From the NCBI GenBank assembly GCA_945866165.1, contig CAMBGO010000078.1, positions 1 to 8,860 on the forward strand: DNA of 8,860 bases, in the 5' to 3' direction. Below the pieces are notes generated by a model. The model worked only from the letters and a program-made list of their open reading frames with translations, was not told the origin of the DNA and did not search any database. Every line of letters begins with the position of its first letter. Within the stretch, counting starts at the first letter, position 1. Of this stretch, positions 1 to 6,361 are shown piece by piece. The position numbers and the translations under genes were made by a program. The DNA is from Chitinophaga pinensis. Its GTDB lineage: Bacteria; Bacteroidota; Bacteroidia; Chitinophagales; Chitinophagaceae.

Positions 1-1
1 A

Positions 2-214
2 AATAATTCAGATGCCATAAAATTCAATATCCATAAAATCAGACCAAGCATGATTATTTTTGAATTGGATTCACTTCTTGAAAAATATGAATCACTTGCA
101 GAACGAAAAAAGAATGAAAATCAACTTGGAAATCAAGACTCAGAATTGCTTGAAGCAATAAATGATACAGAAGATAAAATTAATCATATTAAGGAATTCA
201 TTCAATCTATTTAG
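2..214 (+). CDS. 3' end of an unrecognised gene (70 C-terminal residues)
   Basis: An open plus-strand frame enters from the left edge and ends at a TAG at 212-214, giving 70 residues. I do not recognise the family. The start of the fragment is mixed (SDAIKFNIHKIRPSMIIFEL); the rest is strongly charged, rich in Glu, Lys, Asn and Leu with few Gly and no Pro, and looks like an amphipathic helix or short coiled coil (roughly fragment residues 20-70). No catalytic motif, membrane segment or secretion domain is visible. The gene converges on the response regulator, with 4 bp between the two stop codons and no room for a separate terminator. Gene status is supported by the clean frame and protein-like composition; function cannot be judged because the body lies outside the window. 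Confidence 0.62.
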   Translation, partial: NNSDAIKFNIHKIRPSMIIFELDSLLEKYESLAERKKNENQLGNQDSELLEAINDTEDKINHIKEFIQSI

Positions 215-218
215 CATG

Positions 219-875
219 TTACTCTTTGTTGTTGCTACCATAATATTTATGGAATGCCTCGACCCTGTTATTCACATGTAATTTTTTATAAATATGATAA
301 ACATGCTTACGGACAGTTTCCTGCGAAATATCGAGTAAAGAAGCAATTTCTTTGTATAACTGACCTCTTACTAGATGTTCCAAAATTTCACTTTCGCGGT
401 GCGTTAACACTTCCATTTCCACGTTATTAACAGGAGCAGGTGTTCTAAAACTTGCAACAACTTTACTAGCTATTTCACCTGACATTGGCGCTCCACCTTT
501 AAAAGCATTCCTGATAGCAGAAACAATTTCATCTGGTGTGCCTTTTTTAAGAATATATCCACAAGCACCAGCCCTCAGTGCATTAAATATCTTATCATTA
601 TCCTCATAAATGGTGCACATTATAAAAAGCATGTTTGGGCATTTCACCTTTAAAATTCTTACTGCTTCAATTCCATCCATTCTTCCCATATCAATATCCA
701 TTAGAACAATATCAGGCGAAAGCTCAGGTAATGAAATTACAGCTGCTTCACCTGAATCAAATGCTCCAACCATTTCCAACCCTGCAGAATCACGAATAAG
801 CTTTTCAAGAGAATCTCTGATAAAAGAGTTGTCTTCTACAATAGAAACCCTTATGATATCCTGTTGATTTTCCAT
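219..875 (-). CDS. LuxR/NarL-family DNA-binding response regulator
   Basis: This is a two-component response regulator of 218 residues, the usual length for the NarL/FixJ group: an N-terminal receiver domain (about 6-123) and a C-terminal LuxR-type helix-turn-helix (about 155-218). Visible receiver residues are the acidic pair E14-D15, the phospho-acceptor D60 (VLMDIDM), T88 and the switch lysine K110 (GYILKKGTPDEI). The DNA-binding part shows LTHRESEIL, then KEIASLLDISQETVRKHVYHIYKKLHV in two halves of the HTH, followed by NRVEAF. It should act as a phosphorylation-controlled transcription factor; no histidine kinase is in the window, so partner and targets are unknown. I chose ATG at 875; an in-frame TTG at 881 is possible but overlaps a promoter-like TAGATTTG box. 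It follows rsmG on the same strand after 80 bp, probably as its own transcription unit. Confidence 0.93.
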   Translation of the reverse strand: MENQQDIIRVSIVEDNSFIRDSLEKLIRDSAGLEMVGAFDSGEAAVISLPELSPDIVLMDIDMGRMDGIEAVRILKVKCPNMLFIMCTIYEDNDKIFNALRAGACGYILKKGTPDEIVSAIRNAFKGGAPMSGEIASKVVASFRTPAPVNNVEMEVLTHRESEILEHLVRGQLYKEIASLLDISQETVRKHVYHIYKKLHVNNRVEAFHKYYGSNNKE

Positions 876-878
876 ATT

Positions 879-916
879 CAAATCTAACCATGAATCAATT
901 GAAAAAAATTACAAAA
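879..916 (-). promoter_or_regulatory. Candidate Bacteroidota promoter of the response regulator
   Basis: TAGATTTG at 886-879 (minus strand) is an exact match to the TAnnTTTG -7 consensus. It ends only 3 nt before the ATG at 875, so transcription would begin at or next to the start codon. A TTTTG at 916-912 could be the -33 element, but the 25-nt spacer is longer than usual, so this is weaker than the folC promoter. Confidence 0.35.
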
Positions 917-920
917 TCAG

Positions 921-949
921 TCAATTATATATTAATTATAATAAATTGA
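921..949 (-). terminator. Possible weak terminator hairpin after rsmG
   Basis: Just downstream of the rsmG stop there is an inverted repeat with 6-bp arms (TCAATT at 921-926 and AATTGA at 944-949). On the minus strand it is followed, after about 11 nt, by a run of eight Ts. The stem is nearly all A-T and the T-run is displaced, so this may simply be AT-rich spacer. Confidence 0.2.
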
Positions 950-955
950 TATGAA

Positions 956-1603
956 TTATACAGGAACGTATAAAATATATTTCCCCTTAAAATATTCTTC
1001 ATTAAAAACAGTTTCTATTTCGGTTACATAAGGCCTTAATTGTGAATCAGCAATCTCTTGAGTAAGATCACCTCCTTTTAAGCAAATAAGTCCATTTTTA
1101 TAATCCTCCATCTTTCTTTCCTTTCTTAACAGGGGCTTACTCCAACTCCAAAGATCTTTTAAAGGGGCTACCGCACGAGAGACAGCAAAATCAAATTTTT
1201 TCGATTTAATCGACTCTACTCTACCACAAAAAACTTCTACATTTTTAAGATCTATAGCCGATGATATTTCACTCACTACTTTTACTTTTTTAGCAATTGA
1301 ATCTGCTAATAAGAACTTTACTTCTGGAAAAAAAATAGCAAGTGGAATACCCGGAAATCCGCCGCCAGTGCCAAGATCGATAACCTCCATGCCGGTAACA
1401 AAAGGAAAAGTTGCCGCAATTGATAACGAATGTAAAACATGTTTCAAATAAAGCGAATCTATATCTTTACGGGAGATGACATTTATTTTTTCATTCCATT
1501 CAGTATAAAGAGAAAATAACTCAGTGAGTTGAGCAGATTGTATTTCAGAAAAATCATTAAAATATTTTTCGATTAGCTCCAATTTTTCATTGGTTTTTTC
1601 CAT
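956..1603 (-). CDS. rsmG: 16S rRNA (guanine527-N7)-methyltransferase RsmG
   Basis: RsmG (GidB) transfers a methyl group from S-adenosylmethionine to N7 of G527 in the 530 loop of 16S rRNA; in other bacteria its loss gives low-level streptomycin resistance. The 215-residue product has the family length. Visible signatures are the SAM-binding motif DLGTGGGFPGIPLAI (76-90), the acidic D101 after the second strand (LLADSIAKKV), and SRAVAPL (142-148), followed by LKGGDL. The frame stays open 16 codons upstream, but that stretch is hydrophobic, is not typical of RsmG and lies inside the glycosyltransferase gene, so I took ATG at 1603, where MEKTNEKLELIEKYF begins the usual N-terminal helix. The gene still overlaps the glycosyltransferase 3' end by 31 bp in another frame, which suggests co-transcription and probably translational coupling. 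Confidence 0.96.
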   Translation of the reverse strand: MEKTNEKLELIEKYFNDFSEIQSAQLTELFSLYTEWNEKINVISRKDIDSLYLKHVLHSLSIAATFPFVTGMEVIDLGTGGGFPGIPLAIFFPEVKFLLADSIAKKVKVVSEISSAIDLKNVEVFCGRVESIKSKKFDFAVSRAVAPLKDLWSWSKPLLRKERKMEDYKNGLICLKGGDLTQEIADSQLRPYVTEIETVFNEEYFKGKYILYVPV

Positions 1604-2688
1604 AATGACGATATAAAAATCAAATAATAAAAAAACATCCAAATATCCCACAACAGATAATATGGAAATAGATCTGATTCATCAAGTTTTTTCATACACT
1701 TGAAAAAAACAATTCCCTGAATTATTAACCTTAAAGAAAAGACAATAATTACAAATTGCCAATTGAAAGTAAAAAAACTAGTAATCAACAACGGATAAAA
1801 AAGAAAATGCGATAGCATGTATATACCAAGCTTTACCCGATCCTTGAATTTATAATACCGCCCTGTGGAATTATGTCTCCGTTTTTGCCTTATCCATTCT
1901 CGCCAATTATCTGGAGGAGTAGATAGGGTAAAAGCTTCTTTATCTAATACAACAGCTGTATTAGTAGAAGTAGTTGAAGCATTGATAAATAGATCGTCGT
2001 CACCTCCAGCAAGGTGATGATGAGAGGCAAATCCTTTTTGCTTATAAAAGAGCTCCTTTTTATATGCCAAATTACGACCTACACCCATGTATGGTTGACC
2101 TGCTAATGCATAAGAAAAATATTGTATTGCACTATGAAAAGCATCAAATCTGACCAATCTATTTAAAAAGCCATTCCTCTTTTTGAATGCACCATAGCCC
2201 AAAACAATTTCAATTCCAGGAGTAAAAGCATCTTGCATTAACTGAATCCAATGCTCAGAAGAAGGAATACAATCAGCATCAGTTAATAGTATAATTTCAT
2301 ATTTCGCAGACTTAATTCCCATGGAAAGAGGGAATTTTTTTCCTGGAATGTGCATTGCCTCTTGCTTCAATTCAACAATATGCAACTGTTTGAAGTCTCT
2401 GTATAAGGCTTCCAAAAAATATTTTGTATCATCTATTGAATTATCGTTTACAACAACAACCTGGTGGGTACTTTTATATTTCTGAACCAACACGCCAGGA
2501 AGATTCTGCTCAATATGGTCTGCTTCGTCTCGGGCACATATAATTACACTAACAGGACTCTCCTGGTGAAAACCTGATGGGTTTTTCTTATAGAAAGACA
2601 TTAATGAGAAATACCTTGAATAATAAAATATCTGAACACCGGCAATAATGGCAAAAACAATAAATGGTAAATCAGGACTCAAAATCAT
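1573..2688 (-). CDS. Membrane-anchored family 2 glycosyltransferase
   Basis: This 371-residue GT-A (GT2-type) enzyme should transfer a sugar from a nucleotide-sugar donor at the cytoplasmic face of the inner membrane; donor and acceptor are unknown. An N-terminal membrane segment (about 5-23) is followed by the catalytic domain: SVIICARDEADHI (47-59), VVVVNDNSIDDT (77-88), the metal-binding DxD in LLTDADC (134-140) and the acceptor-site GGDDD (228-232). QKRRH (268-272) sits where processive GT2 enzymes have QxxRW. Two or three C-terminal membrane segments follow (about 288-330 and 344-362). I prefer ATG at 2688 to the in-frame GTG at 2694, because a promoter box TATCTTTG ends exactly at 2694. 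It heads a two-gene unit with rsmG and is divergent from folC. The acceptor could be a lipid, polysaccharide or carotenoid; the sequence does not decide. Confidence 0.9.
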   Translation of the reverse strand: MILSPDLPFIVFAIIAGVQIFYYSRYFSLMSFYKKNPSGFHQESPVSVIICARDEADHIEQNLPGVLVQKYKSTHQVVVVNDNSIDDTKYFLEALYRDFKQLHIVELKQEAMHIPGKKFPLSMGIKSAKYEIILLTDADCIPSSEHWIQLMQDAFTPGIEIVLGYGAFKKRNGFLNRLVRFDAFHSAIQYFSYALAGQPYMGVGRNLAYKKELFYKQKGFASHHHLAGGDDDLFINASTTSTNTAVVLDKEAFTLSTPPDNWREWIRQKRRHNSTGRYYKFKDRVKLGIYMLSHFLFYPLLITSFFTFNWQFVIIVFSLRLIIQGIVFFKCMKKLDESDLFPYYLLWDIWMFFYYLIFISSLWKKPMKNWS

Positions 2689-2693
2689 ACTCA

Positions 2694-2726
2694 CAAAGAT
2701 AATTCTGAATTATTAAAAGAAGACAA
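2694..2726 (-). promoter_or_regulatory. Bacteroidota-type promoter of the glycosyltransferase-rsmG unit
   Basis: On the minus strand TTG (2726-2724) is followed after 22 nt by TATCTTTG (2701-2694), an exact match to TAnnTTTG. The box ends 5 nt before the ATG at 2688, so the transcript would start almost at the start codon. The spacer is at the long end of the reported range. Confidence 0.5.
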
Positions 2727-2752
2727 TGTATTGCAAGTATTTATGCCATGTA

Positions 2753-2781
2753 TTTGAACACATCTGTTCTCTGTATATTTG
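2753..2781 (+). promoter_or_regulatory. Bacteroidota-type promoter of folC
   Basis: TTTG (2753-2756), then a 17-nt spacer, then TATATTTG (2774-2781): both elements of the known Bacteroidota promoter (-33 TTTG/TTG, -7 TAnnTTTG) match exactly. The -7 box ends 4 nt before the ATG at 2786, placing the predicted start of transcription at or within a base or two of the start codon. This supports 2786 as the true start and argues against the open extension back to 2726, most of which would lie upstream of the transcript. Confidence 0.6.
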
Positions 2782-2785
2782 CTAC

Positions 2786-4087
2786 ATGACATATGAACAA
2801 TGCCTAGATTACCTATATTCCAAGCTACCCATGTTCAGCAGAATTGGCTCAGCGGCATTGAAAAATAACCTTGACAATACCATTAAACTGCTAACATTTC
2901 TTGAGAACCCGCATACAAAATTTAAAAGTATCCACATAGCCGGTACCAATGGAAAGGGATCTGTAAGCCATATGCTTGCCTCTATATTTCAAAGCGCAGG
3001 ATACAAAACAGGACTTTATACATCGCCTCACCTCAAAGACTTCAGGGAGAGAATTCGAATAAACGGAGAAATGATTAAACAAAAAGATGTTTTGGATATG
3101 ACTTTAAAACTCACGCCTATTATAGAAGATATTGAGCCTTCGTTTTTTGAGGTAACTGTGGCAATGGCATTCGATTACTTTAGTAAAAATGAAGTTGACA
3201 TTGCTATTATTGAAACTGGATTGGGTGGTAGACTAGATAGTACCAATGTCATTACGCCAGAACTCTCCATAATTACGAATATTGGATATGACCACATGAA
3301 TATCCTAGGAAATAGTTTAGTTGAAATTGCAACAGAAAAAGCAGGAATAATAAAAAATGGAGTGCCTGTAGTACTTGGGAGAACAGATGAAGAAACAAAA
3401 AATGTTTTCATAAACAAGGCAACTGAAACAAATTCAATATTGTCTTTTTCAGAGAATGTATATGAATCAATCGTAAATGATCTTTCACCAGATATGATTT
3501 CATTACAATTAATAAATAAAAAAAATAATGAGGTTTATGAAATCAAATGTGACTTACCCGGTATTTATCAAAAAGAAAATGTAGCTACTGTTGTAACAGC
3601 AGTCGATTTATTGAATCAAGATGGCTGGAATATTAGTAAAAATGCCATGTTAAATGGGTTCGAAAAAACAAAAAACAACACTTCCCTTTTTGGCAGATGG
3701 GATGTATTAAGAAAAAAACCACTACTGGTTTTGGATGTAGCTCATAATGAAGATGGATTTTCAAAATTGATTTCACATCTCTCAAAATTTAAATTTGGTC
3801 AAATTCACTTTATACTAGGATTTTCCAAGGATAAGGATTTTGATAAAATCATTGATATGCTTCCAAAAGAATCACAATTTTACTTTACCAGCGCCAATTC
3901 ACCGAGAGCACTAGACCATGAAACGCTTTTAAAAATTGCCCAGAATAGAAATATAGAAGGAAAATCATTCGCTACAGTTAATGATGCAATTGAAGATGCA
4001 CTAAAAATTACAAAAGAAGACGATTTAATTATTGTTTCAGGAAGTATTTATGTTGTTGGGGATGTTGACAGGGATAGGTTTTGCTAA
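2786..4087 (+). CDS. folC: Bifunctional dihydrofolate/folylpolyglutamate synthase FolC
   Basis: FolC is the ATP-dependent ligase that joins glutamate to dihydropteroate to make dihydrofolate and then lengthens the glutamate tail of folates; it is a Mur-ligase-type cytoplasmic enzyme. The 433-residue product has the family length. Visible motifs are the P-loop GTNGKGS (53-59), SPHLKDFRERIRING (80-94), the metal- and substrate-site region IETGLGGRLDSTNVI (142-156), TNIGYDH (164-170), EKAGIIK (184-190, which holds the lysine carbamylated in this superfamily), FGRW (302-305) and DVAHN (317-321) opening the C-terminal domain. The start at 2786 gives MTYEQCLDYLYSKLPMF, the usual FolC N-terminus; an upstream ATG at 2726 would add 20 Cys-rich residues unlike the family. 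The stop overlaps the stop of the convergent Nudix gene. Confidence 0.97.
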   Translation: MTYEQCLDYLYSKLPMFSRIGSAALKNNLDNTIKLLTFLENPHTKFKSIHIAGTNGKGSVSHMLASIFQSAGYKTGLYTSPHLKDFRERIRINGEMIKQKDVLDMTLKLTPIIEDIEPSFFEVTVAMAFDYFSKNEVDIAIIETGLGGRLDSTNVITPELSIITNIGYDHMNILGNSLVEIATEKAGIIKNGVPVVLGRTDEETKNVFINKATETNSILSFSENVYESIVNDLSPDMISLQLINKKNNEVYEIKCDLPGIYQKENVATVVTAVDLLNQDGWNISKNAMLNGFEKTKNNTSLFGRWDVLRKKPLLVLDVAHNEDGFSKLISHLSKFKFGQIHFILGFSKDKDFDKIIDMLPKESQFYFTSANSPRALDHETLLKIAQNRNIEGKSFATVNDAIEDALKITKEDDLIIVSGSIYVVGDVDRDRFC

Positions 4088-4632
4088 TAATGTAATTCTC
4101 CCAAATAGTCTAGGGCATAAAACAAAGCTGTTGCATGCATACTTTGAATAATTTCTTTTTCCTTGAGTAATTGTTTAACCTCTGACAAGTTCAGGAAATG
4201 TAACTCAATTTCTTCATTGTGATCAAGCATCTGCTCTGCTATTTTTGTTCCACCTTGCGCAAGAAAAAAATGCATCCAATTATTATTAGTTGATGGATTG
4301 GAAGAAGTTTTTCCTAAATAAGTGTACGATGAAAATTCATATCCAGTTTCTTCTTTTAATTCACGTGATACAGCCCCTTGTAGTGACTCGTCTGTAGGAT
4401 CTACACAGCCACCGGGTAATTCCATCAGGGTTAAACCCAATGCGTGTCTATATTGTCGCTCAAATATGAATTTTCCCTCTACTGTAATGGCAATTGCTGT
4501 AACCCATTCCGGAAACTCATATACGTAATATGGATCAATGATAGCACCATCAGTGCGCTTACATGTATCTTTTCTCACTGTGAACCATAAATCCTTAAAA
4601 AGATATTCGGATTTCAATAAGCTCCATTTCAT
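4084..4632 (-). CDS. Nudix hydrolase, ADP-ribose pyrophosphatase-like
   Basis: This 182-residue cytoplasmic protein should cleave a nucleoside diphosphate linked to another group, using Mg2+ or Mn2+. The Nudix box runs from G74 to Y98 (GGCVDPTDES through RELKEETGY) with the metal-binding helix RELKEETG intact. RQYR (59-62) before the box and LELPGG-type context (69-75, MELPGG) resemble the ADP-ribose/ADP-sugar pyrophosphatase branch, and P113 lies about where those enzymes carry a specificity-linked proline downstream of the box. The spacing between the box's Gly and first Glu is one residue longer than the textbook GX5E pattern; similar DPxDE loops occur in the family. The substrate is inferred, not proven. 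The gene lies 124 bp downstream of the DUF1501 gene on the same strand and shares 4 bp with the end of folC. Confidence 0.9.
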   Translation of the reverse strand: MKWSLLKSEYLFKDLWFTVRKDTCKRTDGAIIDPYYVYEFPEWVTAIAITVEGKFIFERQYRHALGLTLMELPGGCVDPTDESLQGAVSRELKEETGYEFSSYTYLGKTSSNPSTNNNWMHFFLAQGGTKIAEQMLDHNEEIELHFLNLSEVKQLLKEKEIIQSMHATALFYALDYLGELHY

Positions 4633-4756
4633 CTTAGAGGAAGATTTATTATTCAGAAAAAACCCTCAAATACATACCTGATTAAAAGGGGATTTATCAA
4701 AATTCAACTTTAAAATTGATATTAAAAATATTTATAAGTTAAATGAAATCTGATAA

Positions 4757-6352
4757 TCAAACTTTTAAAACTGACTTCACCTGCTGAAATACTTGGTTTT
4801 GAAAACGAACATAATAAACACCAGCAGGAAGATGCCCACCATTAAAATCAACCCTGAATTTTCCTGGTGAATATTCTCTATCAAAAATTGTGTTCAATAA
4901 CTTTCCAGAGCCGTCAATTACCTGTAAAAGAGTATGACCTCCTGAAGTATTGAATTCTATTGTAAGTGTCCTATGAAATGGATTAGGATAAAGATGGATT
5001 AATTGTCGCTGATCTGAATCTGGATTTTGCTGTGAATTTATATTCGTGACAACACTGCATGTTCCAGGTTTTGTTAGAGGGAGTTGTTGAAAATCCTTTA
5101 GCATAACTTGATTCAAAACAGTAGAATTCACACAAAGCCAGTTTGAAAGCAGTGTTGCATAAACACTTCTAAAATCGTACTGATAAGGCAAATTATCATT
5201 CACTGTGAGATTATCAGGTATCAATGGCGTTGTTCCTGTAACACCAGATTGAACACTTTTTCCAAAAATAAAAAGTGGTGCTGCAGATCCATGATCTGTG
5301 CCGAGTGAGTTATTACCCAAAATTCTTCTTCCAAATTCAGAAAATGTCATTCCCATTACCCTATCCTCGATACCAAGAAAACCAAGATCATCCTGAAAGG
5401 CTTTTATTGCAGAACTCACGGTTGATAATAAAGTTGCATGCTTACCACTTGAACTATCGCCAGAATTAGTCTGACTGGAATGTGTATCAAACCCTCCAAA
5501 ATTTACCATATAAATTTTGGTCTTAAGCCCTCCCTTTATCAAGCGTGCTACAATCTTTAATTGGTCAGCCAAGTTGTTGCTAGTAGGATATACGTTTTGT
5601 GTTGATACTTTAGAATTTGCAACCTTTATAACTTCGCCATATTTTTGTGTTTGTCTTGACAACTCCCTAATATAACTCAACTCCTTGCCAGCATTTGTCT
5701 TGGGTGCTGGATCTGCAATATTATTTACAAAATTGTAAAAGCTAGCTGGGTTAGAAATACTCAATCCCATTGGCTGAGTAGGACCTTGTAGTGCTAAAGA
5801 TGTTACTGAGCCAATTTGAATTGCCAATGGGTCCGACATTGTTGCATTTGGATATTCTGATGGAAAGCCCGGAAATATTTCATCAAGGTATCTGCCAATC
5901 CAACCGGTATTTAGAACTTGATTGGAATCAGAGGCCCCCATCCAAATATCTGTTGCCCTAAAATGAGAAAAATTCGGTTGAGGATAGCCAACAGACTGGA
6001 CTATATGAAGCTTTCCATCGTTGTATAATTGCTGCAAACCGGTCATTGATGGATGCAATCCAATTTTACTTACACCAGATAGTTTTAATGACTTTGCTTC
6101 CTCTATGTAAATATTTTTTCTTGCATTTACATACTTTGAAAAATACTCTACTGGGATGACTGTATTAAGACCATCATTCCCTCCGTTTAATTGAACAATC
6201 ACCAATACCCGATCATTTTCTCCACCGGGCAAAAGCAGGTTATTGAGAAACTGATGTCCCGCATCATATGCCCTGAGGCCAATCCCATTTATGGAAGAGG
6301 GTATCATAAAACCAGCAGGTATAGAGGACTTCAAAAAATTTCTTCTGCTCAT
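4757..6352 (-). CDS. DUF1501 exported protein with Tat-like signal and T9SS C-terminal domain
   Basis: A 531-residue member of the DUF1501 family, which is related to the alkaline phosphatase/sulfatase fold; its biochemical role is not established. The N-terminus MSRRNFLKSS matches the twin-arginine motif (S/T-RRxFLK) and is followed by a weakly hydrophobic stretch to about residue 26. Family landmarks are VQLNGGNDGLNT (53-64), the FSHFRATDIW region (128-137), FGGFDTH (285-291), TFSEFGRR (336-343) and GTDHG (351-355), the last three being likely metal or active-site residues. After a Gln/Asn/Asp-rich linker (about 438-450), residues 452-531 form a type A T9SS sorting domain with YPNPF (455-459) and LPAGVYYVRF (508-517). 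It should therefore reach the cell surface or medium. It starts 9 bp after the DUF1800 stop, so the two are very likely one operon. Confidence 0.92.
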   Translation of the reverse strand: MSRRNFLKSSIPAGFMIPSSINGIGLRAYDAGHQFLNNLLLPGGENDRVLVIVQLNGGNDGLNTVIPVEYFSKYVNARKNIYIEEAKSLKLSGVSKIGLHPSMTGLQQLYNDGKLHIVQSVGYPQPNFSHFRATDIWMGASDSNQVLNTGWIGRYLDEIFPGFPSEYPNATMSDPLAIQIGSVTSLALQGPTQPMGLSISNPASFYNFVNNIADPAPKTNAGKELSYIRELSRQTQKYGEVIKVANSKVSTQNVYPTSNNLADQLKIVARLIKGGLKTKIYMVNFGGFDTHSSQTNSGDSSSGKHATLLSTVSSAIKAFQDDLGFLGIEDRVMGMTFSEFGRRILGNNSLGTDHGSAAPLFIFGKSVQSGVTGTTPLIPDNLTVNDNLPYQYDFRSVYATLLSNWLCVNSTVLNQVMLKDFQQLPLTKPGTCSVVTNINSQQNPDSDQRQLIHLYPNPFHRTLTIEFNTSGGHTLLQVIDGSGKLLNTIFDREYSPGKFRVDFNGGHLPAGVYYVRFQNQVFQQVKSVLKV

Positions 6353-6361
6353 TTTAATAAT

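Noticed and set aside
610..867. Plus-strand open frame opposite the response regulator
   Set aside because: Shadow of a well-supported minus-strand gene; Ser/Ile-rich product with no recognisable domain.
219..1603. Response regulator as a third gene of the glycosyltransferase-rsmG operon
   Set aside because: An 80-bp gap with its own TAnnTTTG box next to the ATG suggests a separate promoter, though read-through cannot be excluded.
1604..1651. 16-codon N-terminal extension of rsmG
   Set aside because: Hydrophobic, outside the family pattern, and it is the antiparallel-free alternate frame of the glycosyltransferase C-terminus; MEKTNEK is the typical start.
2726..2785. 20-codon N-terminal extension of folC from ATG at 2726
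   Set aside because: The added residues are Cys/Tyr-rich and unlike FolC N-termini, and a full promoter (2753-2781) lies inside the stretch.
4667..4700. Possible Nudix gene promoter (TTG, 23-nt spacer, TGTATTTG on the minus strand)
   Set aside because: The -7 box has a mismatch at the important second position (TG instead of TA) and the spacer is at the upper limit; not strong enough to list.
4640..4756. Small inverted repeats between the DUF1501 and Nudix genes
   Set aside because: Arms of 5-6 bp made almost only of A and T, without a following T-run; expected by chance in such AT-rich DNA, so no terminator is claimed.
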